Origin: Alteromonas profundi
Lineage (GTDB): Bacteria > Pseudomonadota > Gammaproteobacteria > Enterobacterales > Alteromonadaceae
Assembly (NCBI RefSeq): GCF_010500865.1
Contig: NZ_JAAAWN010000011.1
Span: forward strand, 1 to 64,000
Direction of reading: 5' to 3'
DNA length: 64,000 nucleotides
How positions within the stretch are numbered: the first letter of the stretch is position 1; each line of letters opens with the position of its first letter. Below the pieces are notes generated by a model. That model ran no database searches. It worked only from the letters and a program-made list of their open reading frames with translations, and was not told the origin of the DNA. Positions 47,999-57,188 of the stretch are shown here, piece by piece. A program made the translations under genes and the position numbers.

Positions 47999-50215
47999 TT
48001 AGCGCCCCCTAGGGTGAAAAAGAGAAAGTCGCAAGGTGTTTTTAAGCTCCTGAAAGGTAACCGGTTTTACCAAGTGATACCGTATGCCGGCTTTCGCACT
48101 TTCTTCTTTGTCTCGCCTGTGAGCATTGGCGGTAAGTGCTATAATGGGTAAGTCTGGCCACTGCTCTTTTAGGATTCTCGCCACTTCTAAGCCACTCATA
48201 TCCCGTAAGTTAATATCTAACAATACCGCGTCGAAACGGCTTTCCTTCGCCGCAATAATCGCCTCTTCTCCGGAATTAACCGTGGTGGGAATATGACCCA
48301 TACACTGCATCATATTCTCTACCAATTCAGCATTAATGGGTTCATCTTCTACGACTAAAATACGCGCTTTGGTTACGCTTTCGCCTGAGAATTCCCGCGG
48401 GTGGACTAAGTGTCGTAGGGTATCGATAATGCGATTTCTATCTATAGGTTTCACAAACGATTGCCATACCTCTACCTCGCTACCGGCAATAATATTGGCA
48501 ATGTCGGGGGTTGCTGATAGCACAATAATAGGAGGCGTTCGTTCTCCATACATAGCATTGAGAGTACGCACCAATTCTACCCCGTTCATACCTGGCATAT
48601 ACAAATCGATAAAAATCGCGGTAAATTGAAGAAGCTCATCCCGTAATTGTAGTAAGTCAGAACCCGATGCAAAGCAGCGACTCGTATAACCTTCGTTACT
48701 AATAATATTTTGAATATGAAGACGCGATATTTCCAAATCATCCACAATAGCAAAGCGTGCTCCGCTAACTTGGTTTTTCGGCTCGCTGGCCGCTGAGATA
48801 GGGCTAATAGGAATATGTACAGTAAACTCAGAGCCCAACCCAGGTTCACTGTTTACTTCAATTGTACCGCCTAAACGCTCGAGAGATTTTTTCACTACCG
48901 CAAGGCCAATACCCGCTCCCGGATAGCGTTGATTGTGGGGGTGATCCCCACGGTAAAATCGATTGAATATTTGCTTCTTGGCTTTTTCATCCATGCCTAC
49001 CCCAGAGTCGACAACCTTAACTACAAGGTAAACCTTTTTATCTTTAACCTGTGTCGTAATACTAATATCAATGAGGCCGTTATCAGTAAACTTAACCGCA
49101 TTATCAAGCACGTTCTTAAGTACGTTAGAAATTAATACAGCATCGCCTTCAATGTATTGCGGTACGCTATGACTGCAATGCATACCAAATTCCACTTGGT
49201 TATTTTTGACCTGTACCGAAATTGGTGAGATACATTCGTCAAGTAAACTAATTAAATCAATGTCGTTATGTGCGATAGTGTCTGAGGCATCGCCGCTTAG
49301 AATATCGAGGAGGTTGTTAGTGAGGTTTAACAAGCGATAACATGACAGTTCGGCTTGTTGTATTAGCTTACCCTGTTGCGCCTCTGGCATATTAGGCATA
49401 AGCTCTAAAGCGGTAATAATAGCACTGATCGGCGCCCTAAATTCATGGCTCATTAAGCTAAGAAATTTCTTTTTGCCGCTATCTAAATCGGTATAAACCT
49501 CCTCGTTAGTTTGACTATAGGCTGCTGCCAACCCGCCAGCTTTATTCGCGCTGGTTGATTTGAAAATGCGAGAAGTAGCAAGCAGCCAGTAACTTATTAT
49601 GCCTATGCAAACAATAATGAGGGTGAGCCCAAGTGCTGTCTGCAAATGACCTTTGGCTGCGTGCTCTCGCTTTAGTAGCGTTTGTTCCTGTACCTGAAGC
49701 TGGGTAATAATCGTTGAAAGAGGCAGTTCATCCATCAACAGCCGTTTCACATCTGCGCTAGGGGCATGTACCAAGGTACGCAGTAAGTTTAGTAAGCCGA
49801 CTAACTGCGCATTAGTGTCTTTCGTGGAAAGGCTGTCTCGGTAGCTGGGAAATTCTTGCTGGCTAATGTTACTTCGGCTAAATTTAACCGCGGCGCTATT
49901 TGCCGTGCTATCCGAAGTGAAGTTTAGATAATCAGAGAGATAGTAATCTGCCTCTGTTGTTAGCGAAAGCAGGTGGCGTTGTAACACGCTGGCGGCATCA
50001 TCATCTAAAGAGTGGTAATAGTTATCTATCTGCCTTTCTATGTTGTAAAGCGAATTTTCAATGCCGTTCACTGAAGTGAGAGAGGCATGCATTTTCTCTT
50101 GTTTATGAAGGATAAAATAAACATAGCTAAATGCACACAGCGTGATACTGAGTAATACTAAAACAATAAGAGAATGCCGCCTGGCGGACATACCTTGGGG
50201 TGTATTTTCGCGCAT
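47999..50215 (-). CDS. Hybrid sensor histidine kinase with two receivers
   Basis: Two membrane helices (about 13-37 and 190-210 from the chosen start) enclose a helical periplasmic sensor. HisKA follows, with His near 255 in LSLMSHEFRAPISAI, and HATPase with NVLKNVLDNAVKF, VDSGVGM and GAGIGLAVV. Receiver 1 (acceptor in AIFIDLYMPGMNG) and receiver 2 (acceptor in AVLLDINLRDMSG) complete it. There is no HPt domain, so phosphotransfer must go to a separate HPt protein. I start at ATG 50215 with GGAG five bases upstream; the frame opens 18 codons earlier. It converges on the diguanylate cyclase operon and may signal to it. Confidence 0.93.
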   Translation of the reverse strand: MRENTPQGMSARRHSLIVLVLLSITLCAFSYVYFILHKQEKMHASLTSVNGIENSLYNIERQIDNYYHSLDDDAASVLQRHLLSLTTEADYYLSDYLNFTSDSTANSAAVKFSRSNISQQEFPSYRDSLSTKDTNAQLVGLLNLLRTLVHAPSADVKRLLMDELPLSTIITQLQVQEQTLLKREHAAKGHLQTALGLTLIIVCIGIISYWLLATSRIFKSTSANKAGGLAAAYSQTNEEVYTDLDSGKKKFLSLMSHEFRAPISAIITALELMPNMPEAQQGKLIQQAELSCYRLLNLTNNLLDILSGDASDTIAHNDIDLISLLDECISPISVQVKNNQVEFGMHCSHSVPQYIEGDAVLISNVLKNVLDNAVKFTDNGLIDISITTQVKDKKVYLVVKVVDSGVGMDEKAKKQIFNRFYRGDHPHNQRYPGAGIGLAVVKKSLERLGGTIEVNSEPGLGSEFTVHIPISPISAASEPKNQVSGARFAIVDDLEISRLHIQNIISNEGYTSRCFASGSDLLQLRDELLQFTAIFIDLYMPGMNGVELVRTLNAMYGERTPPIIVLSATPDIANIIAGSEVEVWQSFVKPIDRNRIIDTLRHLVHPREFSGESVTKARILVVEDEPINAELVENMMQCMGHIPTTVNSGEEAIIAAKESRFDAVLLDINLRDMSGLEVARILKEQWPDLPIIALTANAHRRDKEESAKAGIRYHLVKPVTFQELKNTLRLSLFHPRGR

Positions 50216-50353
50216 ATTAACTCCATGTCTATATACCCTTAGTTCACCTATTACATACCTTTGTTCCACTACAGGGAAGTGTTAAGTGTCGCATTTAGTA
50301 TATTTGATAACCCGCTCATCTACTATCTATAGCAGTCAGCAGTACTAATGCAA

Positions 50354-51697
50354 TTAACCTTTAGTCGGTAAAGGTGGCATTTCTAAGGCTTTTATTTTAT
50401 GCCGAATACGGTAAAGGAAATATAAACTCGGTAGCACCATCAGGGCCGTAATAATAAAAAATAGGCTCCAATTGCCGTTTAAATAGTCAACCACAAAGCC
50501 ACTACTTGAAGCCACAAAGGTACGCCCTGCAACGCTTAGAGAAGCCATTAGCGCGTATTGGGTGGCGCTAAATGCTCGATTACATAAAAGAGAAATGAAA
50601 GCTACCATTGCCACGGTAGACCATGCTGCTGTAAACCCGTCAATGACAACGGCCGCTGCAAGTAGTTTCACATCGGGTCCGGTTTCGGCTATCCACGCAA
50701 ACATTAGATTTGATGCGGCCATAGCAATGCCAGCTGTCATCAACCCACGGTATATACCATAGCGAATATTTACCAAGCCTCCTGCAAGTGAAAATAAAAT
50801 AGTCACCCACCAATTAAGTAATTTTGAGTAGGTGCCTATATCGCTATTTGAAAAACCTATTTCTTTATAAAAAACAATACTCATTCTGCCAAGAAAGGCT
50901 TCACCAATTTTGAATAAAAAGATAAATAGAAGGAACGACAATGCGAGTCTTACCCCATTACGGGTAAAAAACTCAGCAAAAGGCGCTATTAGCGTTTGTT
51001 TCAGCCAATTGGCAACCTTGCTTCTCGTTGCCAAGGGAATGGTGGCCGAGGCAGCACGTAATAGTTGTTTGCGGTCGACAGTAGGCTCTTTGGCGAATAA
51101 GGTTGCTACCATAAGGCATAGCATAATAGCGCCAAGAACTAAGTAAATCTGCGGCCAATAAAAGTAATTGGTATCGGCGAGGAAAAAGGGAATAGCACCT
51201 AGACCACCATACCCAGTCCACCAGCCAGCGGTAGCAACCGAGGAGGCGGCCGAGAGACCATCGTTATCTTTCGCTTCAATCACATCAATACGATAGCCAT
51301 CAATAGCAATATCTTGGGTTGCCGAAAAGACAGCGATAAACAAACCAACTAAGGCTAAATAAAATAAATCAGACGTTGCACTGAATTGCGCCATGACGAA
51401 GCAACTAAGAGCAATGCCTCCTTGCATAAGAATGATCCAGCCACGTCGCTGGCCCAACACTATGGGTTTCACGCTATCAATAAGCGGAGACCATATAAAG
51501 TTGAATGAATATACCGAAAATATAGCGCCAAAAAGCCCAATAGCAGAGCGGGATAAACCTTCGTCTTGTAGCCAAGCATTTAGCACCGACCCTATCATTA
51601 CCCAGGGTAAACCGCTGGTTATACCGAATAAAAATATGCTCAGGTAACGGCGATCATTGAATGTTTTAAGCGATTGAAACAAAAGGGCTTCCGACAA
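50354..51697 (-). CDS. AmpG-family MFS transporter
   Basis: A 447-residue permease with about 12 to 14 membrane segments. The N-terminal FLFGITSGLPWVMIGSVLNAWLQDEGLSRSAIG and the motif FSATQDIAIDGYRIDVI are characteristic of AmpG, which imports anhydro-muropeptides released by lytic transglycosylases such as the Slt encoded earlier. Whether this copy is the true recycling permease or a paralogue with another substrate cannot be told. It is a single gene on this strand. Confidence 0.82.
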   Translation of the reverse strand: MSEALLFQSLKTFNDRRYLSIFLFGITSGLPWVMIGSVLNAWLQDEGLSRSAIGLFGAIFSVYSFNFIWSPLIDSVKPIVLGQRRGWIILMQGGIALSCFVMAQFSATSDLFYLALVGLFIAVFSATQDIAIDGYRIDVIEAKDNDGLSAASSVATAGWWTGYGGLGAIPFFLADTNYFYWPQIYLVLGAIMLCLMVATLFAKEPTVDRKQLLRAASATIPLATRSKVANWLKQTLIAPFAEFFTRNGVRLALSFLLFIFLFKIGEAFLGRMSIVFYKEIGFSNSDIGTYSKLLNWWVTILFSLAGGLVNIRYGIYRGLMTAGIAMAASNLMFAWIAETGPDVKLLAAAVVIDGFTAAWSTVAMVAFISLLCNRAFSATQYALMASLSVAGRTFVASSSGFVVDYLNGNWSLFFIITALMVLPSLYFLYRIRHKIKALEMPPLPTKG

Positions 51698-51782
51698 TTA
51701 CGTTCAGTGGTTGTCTATTGAGCCATTTTCCTAGGGGTTGTGCAATAACATAGCGGATAAAAGTGTGGCAAAACCAGCAGAA

Positions 51783-52106
51783 CTAAGGGCGAATACCCAC
51801 GCAATCGAACGGGCAGTGGCCTTTACCCTCTAGAAATAATATACAGTTGGTAAGTTCTTCAACTAAGTAGTTATCGCGAGAAAGTTTCTCTTCTGGCCAA
51901 AAATGAACCTGATGAAGTAAGTGCCAAAAAACACGCTCTTTTTGGGTGTAGGGTTGGGTGAAGGTGTATTCTATTTGCCCCCATTCTTCCATGCTATCCC
52001 AAAAAAACAGCTCGATTTCCTCGATTGGAAGCTCTCCTTGCCAATACGCTCGCAAATAAAAACACAGCTGTTTGGCTTTGTTGTTTACAAACTCTTTAAC
52101 GTTCAC
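51783..52106 (-). CDS. Conserved-looking hypothetical protein
   Basis: A soluble 107-residue protein, rich in aromatic and acidic residues (ELFFWDSMEEWGQIEYTF, VFWHLLHQVHFWPEE), with no signal peptide or membrane helix. Two cysteines lie near the C-terminus (GHCPFDCVG), a CxxxC spacing that could bind metal or form a disulfide. The start is a GTG with only a weak ribosome site. Proteins of this look occur beside housekeeping genes in Alteromonadales, in my recollection; I do not know a function. Flanked by ampG-like and DUF3530 genes on the same strand. Confidence 0.7.
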   Translation of the reverse strand: MNVKEFVNNKAKQLCFYLRAYWQGELPIEEIELFFWDSMEEWGQIEYTFTQPYTQKERVFWHLLHQVHFWPEEKLSRDNYLVEELTNCILFLEGKGHCPFDCVGIRP

Positions 52107-52241
52107 AGAGGTTCAGCCGCCGGTTATGTTTGATGGGGAAATTATAGTTCAAAATTGCGAAAACTGCCTAGTGGCTTTACATATCGCAACATTAACTCAC
52201 TGCTATATCCAGCAACAAAGGTTACCGCGTTAAATGAGAAA

Positions 52242-53180
52242 CTACCAGCCTAAATATCGCGTCCAGCCAATAATGTGCCCTCCAAGCAGCTGAATATAAG
52301 GGGATTTTTTTGCATCGTTGAAGTTTGAGGAAAATATGTTTGCTGGAATTTTTTGCTGGCGGTAGTGAAGCTTCAATGACGTAGATGCGATAAAACGTCG
52401 ATTATCTTCGGTGCGTGTAGCCCATTCATTCACATTGGCCACCGCTAAATCAAGTACCGGAAAATCAGTACCCGCTATGGCTGAGGGTATTTGGCTATTG
52501 ATGCTTGCTTGAGGCCAAAAAGGTGACAAAGTGACTAAGGTATTCGGCGGGGCAATTTTCTGATCGGCGCCTAATGACAATATTTGTGCGGCACTCATTC
52601 CTTGTGCGATAACAATGCGAAAGCCCCGATGCCCTTTGCTGTGCTCATAAAGCGCATTAAGAAGTAACGTAAGATGCTGAGCACTGCGTTGATAGTCTAC
52701 AACCGGCGGGCGCGTGTCCTGTCGAGGGTGCAACGCAGTCATCTTAACGTTTTGGTTGTCATTAATGTTGTCTGGTTGTGTGAGGTTTGTACCGCTATTT
52801 TCCTCGTTTGAGTCAGCGCTTAACTCTGCGTTTTGGCGAGAAGTGGACGGCACATCATAATTGACAAAAGGCGAAGCTAACACCAAGGGGACAGGGCTGA
52901 CGATACTATGCCAGCCTTTTTGGCTCATTAGGCTGGCTAAGCTTTTTGCTTGTGCAAGGCTTAATCCGCTAGGGGTCTGTTCAGCTAATATCAGCACTAC
53001 ACCACGGGCTAACGGTGTGGTGGCGGGGATTTCAAAAATAGGTACGCGCTCTTCACCGACTTGCACATGTGTAAGTTCATTAGGCATAAACGCATTCGAA
53101 ATGTCGGTGTAGTAGCTTGCCTGAGCGCCATGGCATAGCAGGACGAAAAGACATACAAGGGGAGCGAGCGAACGTATCAT
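52242..53180 (-). CDS. DUF3530 family secreted alpha/beta-hydrolase-like protein
   Basis: A signal peptide (MIRSLAPLVCLFVLLCHGAQA) is followed by a fold resembling an alpha/beta hydrolase. GVVLILAEQTPSGLS opens it and IVIAQGMSAAQIL sits where a nucleophile elbow G-x-S-x-G would be; here it reads QGMSA, so catalytic competence is doubtful. Residues 120-145 are a polar Asn/Ser/Asp-rich insert. It matches the general plan of DUF3530 proteins, which have no established role. Located upstream of ampG-like and downstream of rluA on the same strand. Confidence 0.75.
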   Translation of the reverse strand: MIRSLAPLVCLFVLLCHGAQASYYTDISNAFMPNELTHVQVGEERVPIFEIPATTPLARGVVLILAEQTPSGLSLAQAKSLASLMSQKGWHSIVSPVPLVLASPFVNYDVPSTSRQNAELSADSNEENSGTNLTQPDNINDNQNVKMTALHPRQDTRPPVVDYQRSAQHLTLLLNALYEHSKGHRGFRIVIAQGMSAAQILSLGADQKIAPPNTLVTLSPFWPQASINSQIPSAIAGTDFPVLDLAVANVNEWATRTEDNRRFIASTSLKLHYRQQKIPANIFSSNFNDAKKSPYIQLLGGHIIGWTRYLGW

Positions 53181-53304
53181 AGCTTTCCTACCTAAGACGA
53201 TACTCTGTTATCGGCCCATAATAAGAAAACTTCAATACGTCTTTCTTTTTTTATCCATAAAAAGCAAAAAATCTGTCGCAAAAAAGGGAGAGCGTGCGCC
53301 CATT

Positions 53305-53328
53305 GCCCCTACTACTGCCCCTACTACT
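53305..53328. repeat. Tandem 12-bp duplication at the end of rluA
   Basis: GCCCCTACTACT occurs twice in succession; the second unit reaches the rluA stop codon. Too short to interpret. Confidence 0.8.
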
Positions 53329-54013
53329 ATTGTGCACTAGGTTGGTAGTCGCTAAAAGGTATAGGGGTTTGAAAGCGAAGCCATTGGTTTGTTGTGGGGT
53401 GGGTGAAACACAAACTCTGTGCGTGCAATTGCAGCCGGGGGGCCATTGCTAACGCTTCCTCGTGGGCATAAAGCCTATCGCCTAAAATAGGGTGCCCTAA
53501 CGATAACATATGCACCCGCAATTGATGAGAACGCCCAGTAACTGGATAAAGGGCCACTAAGGACTCGTTTTTGTTGCTGGTAATCCGCTCAAATAAGGTT
53601 TGCGAGGGTTTGCCTCTTTCGTGATCCACCATTTGTTTAGGGCGGTTAGGCCAGTCGCAAATAAGCGGAAGGTCCACTTCGCCTTGTTTATCCGCTAATT
53701 GACCAAAAACACGCGCAAAATAGCGTTTTTTGGTTTGGCGTAGTTCAAACTGTTTAGAAATATGACGATGGCTAGGTTTATTTAGTGCCATAACCATAAT
53801 GCCCGAGGTCGCCATATCTAACCGGTGGACAACGGTAGCGGTGGGAAACACTAAATTAATTCGCGTTATTAGCGCGTCTTTGTGTTCCTGGGCTTTGCCC
53901 GGCACGCTTAAAAGCCCACTGGGCTTATCCGCCACCACAATATCATCGTCTTGATAGAGTATTGTGAGGTACGGCGATTGCGGCGGGTTGTAAACAAACG
54001 AAGGATTAGCCAT
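53327..54013 (-). CDS. rluA: Dual-specificity pseudouridine synthase RluA
   Basis: Converts U746 of 23S rRNA and U32 of several tRNAs to pseudouridine. The 228-residue RluA-type protein without an S4 domain has catalytic Asp-66 in VVHRLDMATSGIMV. VADKPSGLLSVPG is motif I, and VTGRSHQLRVHMLSLGHPILGD is the C-terminal signature. It starts on the last bases of rapA (one-base overlap), the same rapA-rluA pair as in E. coli. Confidence 0.95.
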   Translation of the reverse strand: MANPSFVYNPPQSPYLTILYQDDDIVVADKPSGLLSVPGKAQEHKDALITRINLVFPTATVVHRLDMATSGIMVMALNKPSHRHISKQFELRQTKKRYFARVFGQLADKQGEVDLPLICDWPNRPKQMVDHERGKPSQTLFERITSNKNESLVALYPVTGRSHQLRVHMLSLGHPILGDRLYAHEEALAMAPRLQLHAQSLCFTHPTTNQWLRFQTPIPFSDYQPSAQ

Positions 54014-56838
54014 TAAGGGTTATTCACCACTACGCGAAGGGCGTCGAGTTGAACATCGGCAGATTGAATAACTTTATCAAGCGCACTAATTTGGGTTTCG
54101 ATAAACTCAATTTCACTGTCGCGCACTGAAGGGTTACGTTTTTGCAAATCTCTTAGGCGTTGTATTTCACTGTTTAAGGTTGCATGCATGTTCTTTAGGG
54201 CGTCGTGCAACAGGGTGTTGGCTTGCTGGTGCGCTAACTGACGGGCTTTTTCTATTGCTAGGGTTAGCGGTTGGTTCAAGGCTTTTAACAGTTGCGATGA
54301 AATCTTGCGCCCAACTTTACGTTTTACCTCTACATCCAGTTCAACTGGCTTCCCTTGCGCATCTAAACAAATTCTTACTGGTGTCTGTGGTAAGAAGCGG
54401 CCTAATTGCAACGACTTTGGTGCACTTGCATCAAGCACAAAAAGAGCTTCTAGCCAATACGCGCCTTTGGGTAAGCTAGGTTCGGCAATAAAGCCCATAC
54501 TGCTCTTTCCATGCATATCGGTAAGCACCACATCAATGGCATTGTGAACCAGTGGATGATCCCAACTTAAAAAGTGTACGTTTTCTAAGGTAGTTGCTAC
54601 GCGGCGTTTGTATGTCACCGTCATGCCTTCAGGGTCTAGCCCAGGCAATTGGCTCACCATATGCTCTGTGGGCATAAGTATAAAACAGTCATTGTCTTTT
54701 TCTTCTTGTTGCACACCAATGGCATCAAAAACCCGGCCCATAAACCGCGCAAGATCTTGGGCGCTATCTAGTTCTATTATGTCTTCAAGTAAACTTTCTA
54801 CACGGCCTTCGCCAGAGGCATTAAGCTCAAGTAAACGATCTCTGCCAGCTTCTAGCTGAGTGACCAATTGGCTATTTAGCGCATGACTTCGATTAATTAG
54901 TTCTTCGCGACTACTGTCCTGCTCAGGGTTGAGACAAGCGTTAACCAGCAAAGGCTTCACTTCATCAAATACCCCAGAGCCTGTCGGGCAGGTTTTCTCA
55001 AACGCATTTAGCCCTTGATGATACCAATCAAGTAATACATTTTGTGCGGTATTCTCTAAATAGGGAACGTGGATTTGCACGGTTTTCGTTTGTCCTATGC
55101 GGTCAAGGCGACCTATACGCTGCTCGAGTAAATCAGGGCTCAGAGGTAAATCAAATAGTACTAAGTGGTGGGCAAACTGAAAGTTTCGGCCTTCACTGCC
55201 AATTTCACTACACAGTAATATTTGCGCCCCTTCTTCTTCGTCGGCGAAATAGTGTGCTGCTTTATCTCTTTCTACTATCGTCATGCCCTCATGGAACACG
55301 CTATGACGAATACCTGTCAGCGTTCGTATTACCTCGCCGAGTTCTTGCGCTGTGCGCGCGCTGGCACAAATGAGTAGTATCTTTTCTGGTTTTACAGATT
55401 GCATAAAATCGAGTAACCAGTCTACCCTTGGATCTTCATACATCCAGGTATTCACTAACTTAGGCAAGCGTTCTGGGTATAAGGCAAGGGTTAAGTCTCC
55501 TTCCACCACAGCAGCTTGATAGTCATCAGGTAATGGCAGTGGGTAGCTCGATAGAGCCCGCTCGGGAAAGCCTTCAATATTCGCGCGCCGGTTACGAAAC
55601 AGCATTCTACCTGTGCCATGACAATCAATAAGTTGGTGTACTAACGCCCGTCGGGTGTCCGCATCTGTTAAATCGCCAGCGTGCGCCATGATATCTGGTG
55701 CAAAGTCAGCTAATTTATCCCGTTGTTTGCTGGTGGGTTCGGTATCAGACAACAAAGGTGCTACAGCGTCGGCAAGCTGACTATAGCGAGACTCTTCCTC
55801 AAGAAATGCTTGGTAATTGTGAAAACGTGCAGGGTCAAGCAACCGTAAGCGTGCAAAGTGGCTTTCGTGGCCTAGCTGATCCGGCGTAGCGGTAAGCAGC
55901 AATACCCCGGGCGTATTGTTCGCAAGCGCCTCTATACACTGGTATTCCTTAGATGGAGCGTCTGAAGACCAAGCCAAATGGTGCGCTTCGTCAACGACCA
56001 TTAAATCCCAGCTTGCGGCTTGAATTTGATGTTGACGCTTTTCGCTTTTGCTTAAAAAATCGATACTACAAAGTACCAGCTGATCGTTTTCAAAAGGGTT
56101 GCCTTCATCGTCGTCTAATGCTTCGCAACGGCTTTCATCAAAAATGGCAAAGGCCAAATTGACCCGGCGTAGCATTTCCACTAACCACTGATGAACCAGC
56201 GAGTCGGGTACGACAATAAGAACCCGCTGAGCTCGCCCCGTTTTCAATTGCTGATGAATTATGAGCGCGGCTTCTATGGTTTTTCCTAGGCCAACTTCAT
56301 CGGCTAACAAAACCCGGGGTGCATGGCGGGTTCCTACTTCTGAAGCAATATGTAATTGATGAGGAATTAGGGAAATGCGAGCGCCCGCTAAGCCTATAGT
56401 GGATGAACGTAAATAGTCGTACTGATGGTTAAGTGCCCGCAGTCGTAAATCAAACCATTTTGGGTTGTCTAACTGCTCGCTGAACAAGCGACGCTCAGGT
56501 TGGTTCAACTGAATATGGTGATCGAGCAAAGTCTCAGATAAGCGTACTTGCGCTTTATTGTCCTCACGAATGCCCGAGTAAATACAAACGCCCTGGCTTT
56601 CTTCAATATCTGTCACCGTCATTTCCCAGCCATCTTGGCTTTTCACCGTTTCGCCAATATCGAAAATGAGTCGCGTTAGCGGAGCCTCTTGTTTGGTATA
56701 TATCCTAACTTCATCGGTAGCTGGAAAAAGAATTTCTACCGAACGAAAATCGACACCAATTACAGCGCCAAGACCAAGCTCAGTCTCAGTATTACTTAAC
56801 CAACGCTGACCAAGAGAAAACGGGCTTTCGGAACTCAT
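54013..56838 (-). CDS. rapA: RNA polymerase-associated ATPase RapA (HepA)
   Basis: Swi2/Snf2 translocase that recycles stalled RNA polymerase. The N-terminal Tudor-like domains (SLGQRWLSNTETELGLG) are followed by the helicase core: Walker A in LLADEVGLGKTIEAAL near residue 180, DEAH in VVDEAHHLAWSS, LTATPDQLG, and motif VI QRIGRLDRIGQ. The C-terminal region holds a coiled coil. Its 941 residues are close to the 968 of E. coli. Overlaps rluA by one base. Confidence 0.97.
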   Translation of the reverse strand: MSSESPFSLGQRWLSNTETELGLGAVIGVDFRSVEILFPATDEVRIYTKQEAPLTRLIFDIGETVKSQDGWEMTVTDIEESQGVCIYSGIREDNKAQVRLSETLLDHHIQLNQPERRLFSEQLDNPKWFDLRLRALNHQYDYLRSSTIGLAGARISLIPHQLHIASEVGTRHAPRVLLADEVGLGKTIEAALIIHQQLKTGRAQRVLIVVPDSLVHQWLVEMLRRVNLAFAIFDESRCEALDDDEGNPFENDQLVLCSIDFLSKSEKRQHQIQAASWDLMVVDEAHHLAWSSDAPSKEYQCIEALANNTPGVLLLTATPDQLGHESHFARLRLLDPARFHNYQAFLEEESRYSQLADAVAPLLSDTEPTSKQRDKLADFAPDIMAHAGDLTDADTRRALVHQLIDCHGTGRMLFRNRRANIEGFPERALSSYPLPLPDDYQAAVVEGDLTLALYPERLPKLVNTWMYEDPRVDWLLDFMQSVKPEKILLICASARTAQELGEVIRTLTGIRHSVFHEGMTIVERDKAAHYFADEEEGAQILLCSEIGSEGRNFQFAHHLVLFDLPLSPDLLEQRIGRLDRIGQTKTVQIHVPYLENTAQNVLLDWYHQGLNAFEKTCPTGSGVFDEVKPLLVNACLNPEQDSSREELINRSHALNSQLVTQLEAGRDRLLELNASGEGRVESLLEDIIELDSAQDLARFMGRVFDAIGVQQEEKDNDCFILMPTEHMVSQLPGLDPEGMTVTYKRRVATTLENVHFLSWDHPLVHNAIDVVLTDMHGKSSMGFIAEPSLPKGAYWLEALFVLDASAPKSLQLGRFLPQTPVRICLDAQGKPVELDVEVKRKVGRKISSQLLKALNQPLTLAIEKARQLAHQQANTLLHDALKNMHATLNSEIQRLRDLQKRNPSVRDSEIEFIETQISALDKVIQSADVQLDALRVVVNNP

Positions 56839-57188
56839 ATATCACCATCCTATTTTGCGGGGGCGGTATTGTACGCATTGCATCACGATAAGTCATTAAT
56901 ACTAGCCTATCGGTGTGTTTTTTGTTTTTTACTTGGGCAGTTTGTGTACAACGAAAAAATAAAACAAAGAAAAACAGTGCCAAATTCACCGTTGTAGATT
57001 ATGGTGGAATTAAGCGCTCATAAAAACAACCATGGGCGTGTGAAGTAGACAAACGTTTTGTTGCTTCTCAGTCGACGCGATTAGGGGAAGAAGTCCTGTT
57101 TCGAACGACACCTTCTCTTTTTCCGTAACACTGTATCTTTGCAAGCCGTGCATATTCGGCGCGCTTGGCTATATTACCGGAGTGAAGG
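56839..57188. other. Divergent intergenic region between rapA and phoH
   Basis: 350 bases with no plausible gene; the one frame on the left strand (56792-56989) overlaps rapA. A TATATT-like -10 lies at 57169-57174, about 15 bases before the phoH start, without a matching -35. Confidence 0.4.
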
